A program made the translations under genes and the position numbers. This document shows, piece by piece, positions 1-6,103 of a stretch of DNA of 8,702 nt. The DNA is taken from assembly GCA_023132505.1 (NCBI GenBank), contig JAGLYE010000051.1:1-8702 (forward strand), written 5' to 3'. The DNA comes from Bacteroidales bacterium (lineage in GTDB: Bacteria > Bacteroidota > Bacteroidia > Bacteroidales > B18-G4). The stretch's first letter is position 1; each line of letters opens with the position of its first letter. The notes beneath the pieces were generated by a model. The model was not told the origin of the DNA. It saw nothing but the letters and a program-made list of their open reading frames with translations, and ran no database searches.

Positions 1-34
1 AGTATCAAGTATCCAGCATCCAGCATCCAGCATC
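1..34. repeat. Heptanucleotide tandem array, ATCCAGY family (copy 1)
   Basis: At the left edge a 7-bp unit is repeated in direct tandem: ATCAAGT (4-10), then ATCCAGC three times (11-31), then a partial ATC (32-34). The three bases before it (AGT) look like the end of another unit, so the array probably continues outside the window. It overlaps the stop codon of the minus-strand membrane protein gene (complement of 33-35). The same unit, in the same plus-strand orientation, makes up the longer array at 1703-1775, so this gene is bracketed by one repeat family. The period and units are read directly; any function is unknown. Confidence 0.9.
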
Positions 35-1514
35 ACTTTTCCCTGAAACCTTCGGCTATAATGTACCTCCTTTTTCTGAACCGCAGAACAACCTGTTGCA
101 TGATCATCTTATGAAAAAGCAGGCCTGCAATCCCAAGCAATCCAAGAATAGTGACCGCAGGGATCCTGTCAAGGAATAAGGCAAACAGGGCATATATCAC
201 CACAGGCAACAACAGCAATGGCAGCATGATAATAAATTGCGATGCCCCAACACCCTGATAATTAAAGGCAGCACCCCGGCTCAGGTCCATACGTTTTTTG
301 TTATTGCTGCAGAAGATCAGGATCACGTGTGCACTAACGCCAATGTTCATCAGGAAACACATAGTGTTTATATACAGTATCTCCCATCCATAAAAAGCAT
401 ACGGGAGGGTAACCACATACGAAAAGACTGCGGTTCCCAGCAAGATCATATATTTTGCCCTGAAATACTTATCAAAATCAATATTATTGGCCAGTATCGC
501 ATCAAAAAAACTGCTTTCCCAACCCAGGAAATAATTTCCAATACTCATTCCAACCCCACCGGTGATAAAGATGCCCACGAAGATCATCATTCCGCCCATA
601 TCCTGGTACATATCCTGAGGGTAGAAGAAAAATCCATACAACAGGAAAATGGGCATTAAGTAAAGCAAGGATTTCGACCGTTTGTTACGCCAGTATAGCT
701 TCAGTTCGAATGCGATGAGTTCCCCTACCCTGCCCAGGCTTTTCAGGTAGGCGATCCCGGCGAGGGTATCCACCCTACGATGTTTCTTCATACTGATCTC
801 CTCAATGTACATCCTCGACCTGAGGTATACAAAGTTCAACAGGTAAACCATGAATAACATAATAAGGGGTACCAGAAATGCCCAGGGCACTGTTATCAGG
901 TAAAGGAAAAGCTTTGCAGAGATATGGGATATGGAATATACTCCCAGGGAATCAAGCAGAATGAACCCGATGACAACAAAACCGAAGACAGCCACGATCC
1001 AGGGACGAGAAAATATTTGTCGCTTTACATAAACGATAATAAAGTTATTGGTAAAAATGAGGAAGATGATCCCGAACAGCCATTGCAATGCTTGTGTGGT
1101 CGAATATTCCACAGAAACGGTTTTAACCGCCCAGGGTATCAGCACAAGCAAAGGAAGATAATTCAGAATGAACAGCTTCGACTTGGCCAGCATATAATTC
1201 ACAATAACAGATTTCCTGACCGGCAGATGGAAATATGGCTGTGCCGCCATCACCGGCAGCGACTGCATCAGATAGCGCAGAATGAGGTCGATGGCAAAAT
1301 AATAAAGTAAAACACTATTGAATATCTTAACGAGGTCCTGGCCGGGATATACCTCGGAGAGGATGGTCCTGAGCATCAGTCCCAGGCCAAGCAGCTCAAG
1401 CAGCATAAGCAAAATAAAAAATCCAAGAAAAATATTAATGGCCAGGCTTTTTTGCCAGAAGGACGATCGCCTTGCCTGCTTCCATTGATGACTAAGAAAC
1501 CACCTAATAAGCAT
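33..1514 (-). CDS. DUF5687 family multi-pass membrane protein
   Basis: A 493-residue integral membrane protein with many hydrophobic segments (roughly residues 25-50, 65-90, 112-130, 145-163, 172-190, 200-230, 283-297, 308-330, 355-375, 380-401, 425-450 and 452-472). The N-terminus, with the basic stretch HQWKQARRSSFWQKSLAINI followed by a long hydrophobic helix, and the later QPYFHLPVRKS segment match my memory of DUF5687. That Bacteroidota family is thought to act as ABC-transporter permease-like proteins, often beside an ATPase gene. No ATPase is in the window; a partner could lie beyond the left edge. The start at 1514 was chosen because the open frame upstream (to 1760) is low-complexity, runs into the heptad array and overlaps the CHAD extension antisense. 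Starting at MLIRWF gives a normal family-like N-terminus, and a plausible promoter lies just upstream. The substrate is unknown. Family assignment is fairly secure; the transporter role is inference. Confidence 0.85.
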   Translation of the reverse strand: MLIRWFLSHQWKQARRSSFWQKSLAINIFLGFFILLMLLELLGLGLMLRTILSEVYPGQDLVKIFNSVLLYYFAIDLILRYLMQSLPVMAAQPYFHLPVRKSVIVNYMLAKSKLFILNYLPLLVLIPWAVKTVSVEYSTTQALQWLFGIIFLIFTNNFIIVYVKRQIFSRPWIVAVFGFVVIGFILLDSLGVYSISHISAKLFLYLITVPWAFLVPLIMLFMVYLLNFVYLRSRMYIEEISMKKHRRVDTLAGIAYLKSLGRVGELIAFELKLYWRNKRSKSLLYLMPIFLLYGFFFYPQDMYQDMGGMMIFVGIFITGGVGMSIGNYFLGWESSFFDAILANNIDFDKYFRAKYMILLGTAVFSYVVTLPYAFYGWEILYINTMCFLMNIGVSAHVILIFCSNNKKRMDLSRGAAFNYQGVGASQFIIMLPLLLLPVVIYALFALFLDRIPAVTILGLLGIAGLLFHKMIMQQVVLRFRKRRYIIAEGFREK

Positions 1515-1526
1515 ACACTGAATTTT

Positions 1527-1567
1527 GATCTGTGAAAATACAATAATTATGCTGCTTTTCACAAATC
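1527..1567. promoter_or_regulatory. Operator-like inverted repeat upstream of the DUF5687 gene
   Basis: GATCTGTGAAAA (1527-1538) faces TTTTCACAAATC (1556-1567). The arms are complementary at 11 of 12 positions and separated by 17 bp, with dyad centre near 1547, 33 bp before the start codon of the minus-strand gene. Each arm covers one element of the proposed minus-strand promoter. A dimeric regulator bound here could block or bend the promoter; alternatively it is a chance dyad or a hairpin in DNA. The TGTGA core resembles CRP-type half-sites, but the 17-bp spacing is much wider than the classic 6 bp, so I do not assign a CRP family protein. Confidence 0.45.
1533..1565 (-). promoter_or_regulatory. 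Candidate Bacteroidota-type promoter for the DUF5687 gene
   Basis: On the minus strand, TTTG (complement of 1562-1565) is followed after 21 nt by TATTTTCA (complement of 1533-1540). The known Bacteroides consensus is TTTG, 19-21 nt, TAnnTTTG. The -33 element is exact. The -7 element keeps TA and the first two T positions but ends CA instead of TG. Transcription would begin about 15 nt before the ATG at 1514. Confidence 0.45.
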
Positions 1568-1672
1568 CCTGAGAGGCAAAAAAATACAAGCTACGGCTGA
1601 AAATCAAGCACTCAGGATTGTTTGATATTGGACACTCTGGTGTTCGTGGGCGGACAGGGAATGGTAGTGGGA

Positions 1673-1701
1673 GTTCGGAGTTCGAAGTTCGGAGTTTTCG
1701 A
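1673..1701. repeat. Heptad array, GTTCGGA family (copy 1)
   Basis: Three 7-bp units, GTTCGGA, GTTCGAA and GTTCGGA (1673-1693), are followed by a degenerate copy with an extra base, GTTTTCGA (1694-1701). It directly adjoins the ATCCAGY array on its right with one base between. The same unit forms the array after priA at 8604-8652, in the same orientation and with the same GTTCGAA variant. Confidence 0.85.
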
Positions 1702-1702
1702 G

Positions 1703-1775
1703 ATCCAGTATCCAGTATCCAGCATCCAGCATCCAGCATCCAGCATCCAGTATCCAGCATCCAGCATCCAGTATC
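1703..1775. repeat. Heptanucleotide tandem array, ATCCAGY family (copy 2)
   Basis: Ten consecutive 7-bp units fill 1703-1772, followed by a partial ATC (1773-1775). Each unit is ATCCAGC (six copies) or ATCCAGT (four copies), so the only variation is a C/T transition at the last position. The array ends 27 bp before the CHAD start codon and lies where the -33 region of the CHAD promoter would fall. It is open in several frames, which produces spurious in-frame extensions of both neighbouring genes. Unit number in such arrays may vary by replication slippage. Confidence 0.95.
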
Positions 1776-1776
1776 T

Positions 1777-1794
1777 TATATTTGATTATTTTTG
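1777..1794 (+). promoter_or_regulatory. Tandem -7 promoter elements of the CHAD gene
   Basis: TATATTTG (1777-1784) and TATTTTTG (1787-1794) both match the Bacteroidota -7 consensus TAnnTTTG exactly and are offset by 10 bp. No clear TTTG is seen 19-21 bp upstream, where the ATCCAGY array lies. The downstream element predicts a leader of only a few nucleotides before the ATG at 1802; the upstream one predicts about 14 nt. The two could be alternatives, or only one may be used. Confidence 0.6.
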
Positions 1795-1801
1795 CACAAC
1801 C

Positions 1802-2611
1802 ATGCCGGCATACATCCTAGCATACTTCCAAAAACATAAATCGCTCATTGAAGAAAACCTCAATTTGTGCAATGACCCAGGTGATGTTGAAGCCATACAT
1901 AACCTTCGTTTGAGCATTAAAAGAATACGGGTGGTAGGCAGGCTTGCCGACCTGCTCAGTAATAACACCTTTGATACTAAATCAACGTCAGGGGGTATTA
2001 GCAAACTTTTTAAGCGTGCCGGCAGGCTACGTGATGTGCAGGTTATCGGGCAATTACTTGTCGATTTTCAAAACAAGGACCTTGATCCTGTAATAGAAAT
2101 GTTTACCCGGAGGGAAACAAAACAAAGACTGAAATTTGAACAGGCCCTGGCTGCCTTCAGGAAGGACACACTGGAGAATTATGAAGAGAATTTGGTTAAT
2201 GTCTTGAACAGCACTTCTTCCAGGCAGGCCTTGATGGCCGGCCAAAAATTACTGTCTGCCCTCGAAATTGAGATCCATGAGCTTTTCCATGGAAGTACGC
2301 ATGAGAAACGCTTACATGATATCCGTACACGACTGAAAGATATCAATTACCTGAACAACATCTTTGATGAACAACTCCCTGTACAGGAACAATTGCATAT
2401 TTCGGTTGAAAGGCTCAGGGAACTCGGAGAACTTGCCGGTTCATGGCATGACCATCTCAACCTGGAAAAGAAGATTAGAAAATTTATCAGGAAAAGCCCT
2501 TCAGAAAAAAGCACAGGCTCCCTTTCAGATATTGTTGTTGAGCTTAAGCAAAAAAAGCAAGAACTTTACCAGGAGTATGTGTGTATTTTGATAAATGAGG
2601 TGAAAATCTGA
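1802..2611 (+). CDS. Stand-alone CHAD domain protein
   Basis: A 269-residue, mostly alpha-helical, charged protein with no signal peptide or membrane segment, so probably cytoplasmic. It has both halves of a CHAD (conserved histidine alpha-helical) domain. In the first half H33 begins HNLRLSIKRIR and is followed by GRLRDVQV (about 74-81). In the second half LHDIRTRLKDINYL (171-184) is followed by LGELAGSWHDHLNL (208-221). CHAD domains are known to bind inorganic polyphosphate through their histidine, lysine and arginine faces; many are fused to a CYTH domain or found near polyphosphate genes. Here there is no CYTH domain and no such neighbour, so a polyphosphate-binding role is by family only. 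The start at 1802 is preferred over the in-frame ATG at 1622 because the extra 60 codons translate the heptad arrays and because two -7 elements lie immediately upstream. The C-terminal part (about 225-269) is lysine-rich helix. Confidence 0.88.
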   Translation: MPAYILAYFQKHKSLIEENLNLCNDPGDVEAIHNLRLSIKRIRVVGRLADLLSNNTFDTKSTSGGISKLFKRAGRLRDVQVIGQLLVDFQNKDLDPVIEMFTRRETKQRLKFEQALAAFRKDTLENYEENLVNVLNSTSSRQALMAGQKLLSALEIEIHELFHGSTHEKRLHDIRTRLKDINYLNNIFDEQLPVQEQLHISVERLRELGELAGSWHDHLNLEKKIRKFIRKSPSEKSTGSLSDIVVELKQKKQELYQEYVCILINEVKI

Positions 2612-2615
2612 GAAA

Positions 2616-2652
2616 GTAGGCAGTAGGCGGTAGGCGATAGGCAGTAGGCAGT
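2616..2652. repeat. Heptanucleotide tandem array, GTAGGCR family
   Basis: Five 7-bp units occupy 2616-2650, followed by a partial GT. Two are GTAGGCA at the ends of the array plus variants GTAGGCG (twice) and ATAGGCA (once); all differences are A/G transitions. The array starts five bases after the CHAD stop codon. It is a third unit type with the same 7-bp period as the other arrays in this window. Confidence 0.9.
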
Positions 2653-2662
2653 TATGCCCTGC
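2641..2662 (+). terminator. Weak hairpin at the end of the GTAGGCR array
   Basis: GCAG (2641-2644) can pair with CTGC (2659-2662), and GGCA (2647-2650) with TGCC (2655-2658), leaving a two-base bulge and a GTTA loop. A pyrimidine-rich stretch, GTTCTTTCC, follows. It could act as a weak terminator for the CHAD gene, with the last repeat unit forming the left arm. The stem is short and the T tract poor, so this is tentative. Confidence 0.2.
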
Positions 2663-2685
2663 GTTCTTTCCTATATTTAATTTAT

Positions 2686-2693
2686 TATCTTTA
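2686..2693 (+). promoter_or_regulatory. Candidate -7 element for the AI-2E family gene
   Basis: TATCTTTA matches the Bacteroidota -7 consensus TAnnTTTG at all but the last base. The -33 region is only weakly like the consensus (TTCT around 2664-2667, 18 bp upstream). It predicts a leader of roughly 35 nt before the ATG at 2734, which has no clear Shine-Dalgarno sequence, as is usual in this phylum. Confidence 0.45.
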
Positions 2694-2733
2694 ACTCCGG
2701 CAAATATCTGAATAAATCCCAATTCAACTACCG

Positions 2734-3852
2734 ATGTTAAACAAACCTCCTAAGATCATAACACTAGCATTCGTCCTGCTGTTCATTATTCTGTTTTTTT
2801 ATGGCATCATCGTAGCAAAGGGTTTTCTGAGCACCTTGATCCTGGGTATGATCTTCAGCTATCTCATTTTCCCCCTGGTGAATTTCCTTGAAAAGAAGGC
2901 ACATTTTCCCCGCATCCTGGCCAACCTGGTCAGTATTCTCCTACTCATGGGAATCCTCACATTATTGATCTTCATCATGTACAAGAACGTTGGTATGATC
3001 ATGCAGGATATGCCTGCACTGGTGGAAAAAGCACATCATAATATTGATCAGTTAGGGACTTTTATTGAAAGTACATTTGGTTATTCCGTTGAGTCACAGA
3101 ATTTGATGATCCATGATTCTATCAATAACCTTTTTAATGTATCCAGCAATTTTACAAAATCCATATTCAAAGGCACCACCAGTACGATCTTTACCCTTGG
3201 CCTCATGCCGGTTTTCATGTTTTATATGCTTTATTACCGTGAGAAATTTTACAAATTCATCCTTATGTCTGTTCCTGCCGAAAAAGAGGAAGATGTTCGT
3301 AAGATTATCAGAAAGATCACTTTTGTCACACCCAGGTATATAGGTGGAGTTTTCACTGTAGTACTCATCCTCTCTATCCTTAATTCGTTCGGGCTATGGG
3401 TCGTAGGAGTAAAGTATGCTATTCTTTTCGGGATCATTTCAGCAATGTTCAACCTCATCCCTTATTTCGGAACCTGGATCGGGGCCAGTATCCCCTTCAT
3501 GTTTGCCCTGCTCACCGGCGACACACCTCATCTTGCCCTCGGGGTCATACTGCTTTTCGTGATCATACAGTTCCTTGAGAACAACATACTTACACCAAAC
3601 ATCACCGGCAGCTATGTCAACCTGAACCCACTGTTTACCATTTTGCTGATCATAATCGGGGGTACGGTTTGGGGTATTATCGGAATGTTTGTAGTCATTC
3701 CGGTGGCAGCCATGTTCAAAATCATTTTTGACCACTCAAAGACAATGAAGCCTCTCGCCTATTTGATGGGTGCTGATACGGAAAAACGAAAAAAGGCAGT
3801 CTGGCGGCAGAAACTCATCATAAAAAGCAAAAGAACTATTGGGAAGTTCTGA
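2734..3852 (+). CDS. AI-2E/PerM family (UPF0118) membrane transporter
   Basis: A 372-residue inner-membrane protein of about the family's normal length. Two hydrophobic helices begin the protein (about 8-29 and 31-53), then a third (62-84), a soluble helical stretch (about 88-147), and further helices (150-168, 203-226, 228-260, 266-284, 298-330), ending in a basic cytoplasmic tail (350-372). The family signature is clear: the FNLIPYFGTWIGASIP segment (239-254) and the LENNILTPNITGSYVNLNP stretch (281-299), followed by glycine-rich helices ending VIPVAAMFKIIFD (321-333). Members include TqsA, reported as an exporter of autoinducer-2, and PerM; other members have been reported as sodium/proton antiporters. 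The substrate cannot be told here, and no luxS or quorum-sensing gene is present. Its last codons overlap the likely -33 region of the following methyltransferase gene, only 29 bp away. Confidence 0.9.
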   Translation: MLNKPPKIITLAFVLLFIILFFYGIIVAKGFLSTLILGMIFSYLIFPLVNFLEKKAHFPRILANLVSILLLMGILTLLIFIMYKNVGMIMQDMPALVEKAHHNIDQLGTFIESTFGYSVESQNLMIHDSINNLFNVSSNFTKSIFKGTTSTIFTLGLMPVFMFYMLYYREKFYKFILMSVPAEKEEDVRKIIRKITFVTPRYIGGVFTVVLILSILNSFGLWVVGVKYAILFGIISAMFNLIPYFGTWIGASIPFMFALLTGDTPHLALGVILLFVIIQFLENNILTPNITGSYVNLNPLFTILLIIIGGTVWGIIGMFVVIPVAAMFKIIFDHSKTMKPLAYLMGADTEKRKKAVWRQKLIIKSKRTIGKF

Positions 3853-3877
3853 TACCTTACCGAATAGATTATCTTTG
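3847..3877 (+). promoter_or_regulatory. Promoter abutting the methyltransferase start codon
   Basis: TATCTTTG (3870-3877) is an exact TAnnTTTG -7 element. TTC at 3847-3849, 20 bp upstream, is a partial -33 (consensus TTG) and lies inside the last codons of the AI-2E family gene. Only four bases separate the -7 element from the ATG at 3882, so transcription from it should start at or within two or three bases of the start codon, giving a leaderless or nearly leaderless mRNA. Confidence 0.6.
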
Positions 3878-3881
3878 AGGT

Positions 3882-5069
3882 ATGCAAAAACGTCCGCGGA
3901 CTTCTTCCGCCAAAGATTTCACGATCACCGCAAAAACCATCCTCGGTCTGGAAGAATTGCTGGCTGAAGAGATCAGCCAACAAGGGGGCACCAACATTGA
4001 AGTTATCCATAGGGGTGTACGTTTCACAGGCACACAGGAGATCCTGTACGCATGCAATTACAACTGTCGCACCGCACTGCGTTTCCTGAAACCCCTTTGG
4101 GAATTCTCTGCCGCCGACGACAGAGAATTATATAGTAAGTGCCTGAAATTGCCCTGGGACATGCTCATGGGCCTCGACAACACATTTGCCATCGATGGTG
4201 CCGTCTTCAATTCAGGCATCACCCATTCCATGTATGCCGCCCTTAAGACAAAAGATGCTATTGCCGATTCTTTCAGGGCAAAATATGCTAAGCGGCCATC
4301 CGTCGACACTGATGACCCTGATATTCGCTTTAATGTACACATCAACCGTAACCATTGTACCATATCCCTCGACAGCTCAGGCTCATCATTACACCTGCGG
4401 GGATATAAAATTGCTCCCGGAAGTGCGCCCCTCAGTGAGGTCCTTGCCACGGGTCTCATAATGCTAAGCGGCTGGGATAAAAAAAAGACTTTTGTTGATC
4501 CCATGTGTGGATCAGGCACACTTTTAACCGAAGCAGCCATGATGGCCAATGATATCCCGGCAGGGTATTATCGCAAATATTTCGGTTTTGAGAGATGGAA
4601 AGATTTTGATCCGGCATTATGGAGGGCCGTCAAAGAAAAATCAAAACCCAAAGAACAGGGATCATCTGCTAAAATCGTTGGGGGCGACTTATCGTCCCTT
4701 GCAATGCGGACATGCAGAAAGAATATCAGCAGTGCCGGGCTGGAGAAGTCAATCAGCCTGCATCCAAGCTCATTTGAAAAGCTCAAACGCCCCCCCGGCG
4801 AGGTACAGCTGCTCATGAATCCACCTTATGGGGAAAGGGTCAAATCTGATGATATCATCGGCTTATACCGTATGATCGGCGACACCCTGAAGCAAAACTA
4901 TCAGGATACCGAAGCCTGGATCATCAGCGGAGACCTTACAGCCATGAAATTCATCGGCCTCCGCCCTTCAAAGAAGATCAGGATCTTTAATGGACCCATC
5001 GAATGCAGATTCATGAAATATGAGTTGTATGAGGGAAGCAGAAGGGGGATTGGCAGTATTAAGAAATAA
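3882..5069 (+). CDS. THUMP-domain RlmL-like RNA guanine-N2 methyltransferase
   Basis: A 395-residue class I SAM-dependent RNA methyltransferase of the RlmL/Trm14 group (COG0116), predicted to make N2-methylguanosine in RNA. In E. coli the related RlmL modifies 23S rRNA G2445. Order of parts: N-terminal ferredoxin-like segment with ILGLEELLAEEI (20-31), a THUMP domain (about 50-165), the conserved LHLRGYK (170-176), then the Rossmann-fold catalytic domain. SAM-binding motif I is DPMCGSGT (206-213), an acidic motif II residue is at D269 in GGDL, and the catalytic motif IV is NPPYGER (313-319). All key residues look intact. E. coli RlmL is the N-terminal half of a roughly 700-residue fusion with the m7G methyltransferase RlmK; that half is absent here, as in many bacteria. 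The exact RNA target is not provable from sequence. The start at 3882 is supported by the -7 element just upstream. Confidence 0.88.
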   Translation: MQKRPRTSSAKDFTITAKTILGLEELLAEEISQQGGTNIEVIHRGVRFTGTQEILYACNYNCRTALRFLKPLWEFSAADDRELYSKCLKLPWDMLMGLDNTFAIDGAVFNSGITHSMYAALKTKDAIADSFRAKYAKRPSVDTDDPDIRFNVHINRNHCTISLDSSGSSLHLRGYKIAPGSAPLSEVLATGLIMLSGWDKKKTFVDPMCGSGTLLTEAAMMANDIPAGYYRKYFGFERWKDFDPALWRAVKEKSKPKEQGSSAKIVGGDLSSLAMRTCRKNISSAGLEKSISLHPSSFEKLKRPPGEVQLLMNPPYGERVKSDDIIGLYRMIGDTLKQNYQDTEAWIISGDLTAMKFIGLRPSKKIRIFNGPIECRFMKYELYEGSRRGIGSIKK

Positions 5070-5104
5070 TTATCAAGTACTTAAAACAATTTTTTAATAT
5101 AAAA

Positions 5105-6085
5105 ATGAAAGAAATAAAAAAAATAGCAGTGCTCACCTCTGGCGGGGATTCTCCCGGTATGAATGCTGCCATCCGTGCTGTGGTGCGTACCGGGATCAAT
5201 GAAGGTTATGAGATGGTGGGATCAATCCGTGGATACCATGGGCTGATAAGTGGTGAAATTGTGCCGCTGCACAGCCGTTCAGTTTCCAATATCATCCAGC
5301 GGGGCGGAACCATCCTTAAATCGGCTCGTTGTAAAGCTTTCTATGAGAAAGAAGAACGCAAAAAAGCATACGAAAAGATGCAAACTATAGGAATCGATGC
5401 TCTGGTGGTGATTGGCGGGGATGGAACCTTTACCGGCGCAAAATTATTTGGTAAGGAATATGGAATACCTATCGTCGGCCTGCCTGGAACCATTGATAAT
5501 GACCTATACGGAACTGATTTCACCATCGGTTATGACACAGCCATTAACACTGTTATGGAAGCTGTTGACAAGCTCAGGGATACTGCTTACTCCCATGACC
5601 GTTTGTTTATTATTGAGGTAATGGGACGTGATGCCGGTTTTATCGCTCTGCGAAGCGGAATTGCTACCGGTGCTGAGATAATCCTGGTTCCTGAGAGCCC
5701 GACATACATTGACGAGATGCTGTATAAGCTTGAAAAAGACTGGAAAAAAAATAAGACATCAGGTATCATCATTGTATCAGAGGGAGATGATTCAGGCGGG
5801 GCAATGGAAGTGGAAAGGGAGATCAATGAGCACTTTCCGGATTTCGAGACCAGGGTTTCTATCCTCGGGCATATTCAAAGAGGCGGATCGCCTTCGGCCA
5901 TGGACAGGGTGCTTGCCAGCACTCTTGGAAATGCAGCTATCATGACAATCAAAGATGGCGTAAGCGGTGTTATGCTTGGCATGGTAGATAATGAAGTTGA
6001 GTTGACTTCCTTCGAAAAATCGATAAAGCACCATCAGCATATCGACCTGGAACTGCTTGATATGGCACGTGTGCTGGCAATCTGA
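5105..6085 (+). CDS. pfkA: ATP-dependent 6-phosphofructokinase
   Basis: A 326-residue cytoplasmic enzyme of normal bacterial PfkA length. It phosphorylates fructose 6-phosphate to fructose 1,6-bisphosphate, the committed step of glycolysis. Visible motifs in order: GGDSPGMN (13-20, nucleotide-binding loop), QRGGTILKSAR (65-75), GGDGT (104-108), PGTIDND (127-133, with the catalytic aspartate at 131), VMGRDAG (172-178, substrate binding) and LGHIQRGGSPSAMDR (254-268, substrate loop with conserved arginine). Glycine in GGDG and in PGTIDND indicates ATP use; pyrophosphate-dependent relatives carry Asp and Lys at these sites. The start follows a 35-bp very AT-rich gap after the methyltransferase gene, without a clear TAnnTTTG element. 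Co-transcription with the upstream gene or an unrecognised promoter are both possible. Some Bacteroidota encode several Pfk paralogues, so this may not be the only copy. Confidence 0.96.
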   Translation: MKEIKKIAVLTSGGDSPGMNAAIRAVVRTGINEGYEMVGSIRGYHGLISGEIVPLHSRSVSNIIQRGGTILKSARCKAFYEKEERKKAYEKMQTIGIDALVVIGGDGTFTGAKLFGKEYGIPIVGLPGTIDNDLYGTDFTIGYDTAINTVMEAVDKLRDTAYSHDRLFIIEVMGRDAGFIALRSGIATGAEIILVPESPTYIDEMLYKLEKDWKKNKTSGIIIVSEGDDSGGAMEVEREINEHFPDFETRVSILGHIQRGGSPSAMDRVLASTLGNAAIMTIKDGVSGVMLGMVDNEVELTSFEKSIKHHQHIDLELLDMARVLAI

Positions 6086-6103
6086 TCCGTCAACATAATT
6101 TAT

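Larger units (their letters stand above)
1515..1801. other. Divergent intergenic region with repeats and regulatory signals
   Basis: This 287-bp gap separates the divergently transcribed DUF5687 and CHAD genes. It holds the minus-strand promoter and inverted repeat (1527-1567), a roughly 100-bp stretch without recognisable signals (about 1568-1672), the two-family heptad array (1673-1775) and two overlapping plus-strand -7 elements (1777-1794). Both flanking open frames extend across part of it on opposite strands, but the translations are low-complexity repeats, so I regard the region as non-coding. Confidence 0.75.

Noticed and set aside
237..1310. Open plus-strand frames at 237-659 and 924-1310 opposite the DUF5687 gene
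   Set aside because: Their translations show no family motif and are histidine-, asparagine- and glutamine-rich, as expected for the antisense of a hydrophobic protein gene. The minus strand has a clear full-length protein there.
1..1775. CRISPR-like array or direct repeats of a mobile element at the heptad arrays
   Set aside because: The units are 7 bp and contiguous with no spacers, and no cas, transposase or integrase gene or terminal inverted repeat is visible.
1802..1811. Perfect 10-bp palindrome ATGCCGGCAT that includes the CHAD start codon
   Set aside because: It is too short to call an operator, and three of its bases are fixed by the start codon; a chance occurrence is likely.
2734..3852. 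Quorum-sensing (autoinducer-2) locus suggested by the AI-2E family name
   Set aside because: The family is broad and mostly unrelated to AI-2 in proven function; no luxS, lsr or sensor gene is nearby.
4549..4818. Shifted-frame ORF inside the methyltransferase gene, considered as a frameshift
   Set aside because: The main frame runs unbroken from 3882 to 5069 with motifs I and IV both in place, so the other frame is a shadow.
5072..5078. Single ATCAAGT heptad in the gap before pfkA, identical to the first unit at the left edge
   Set aside because: One 7-bp match without any tandem copy is expected by chance in a window of this size.
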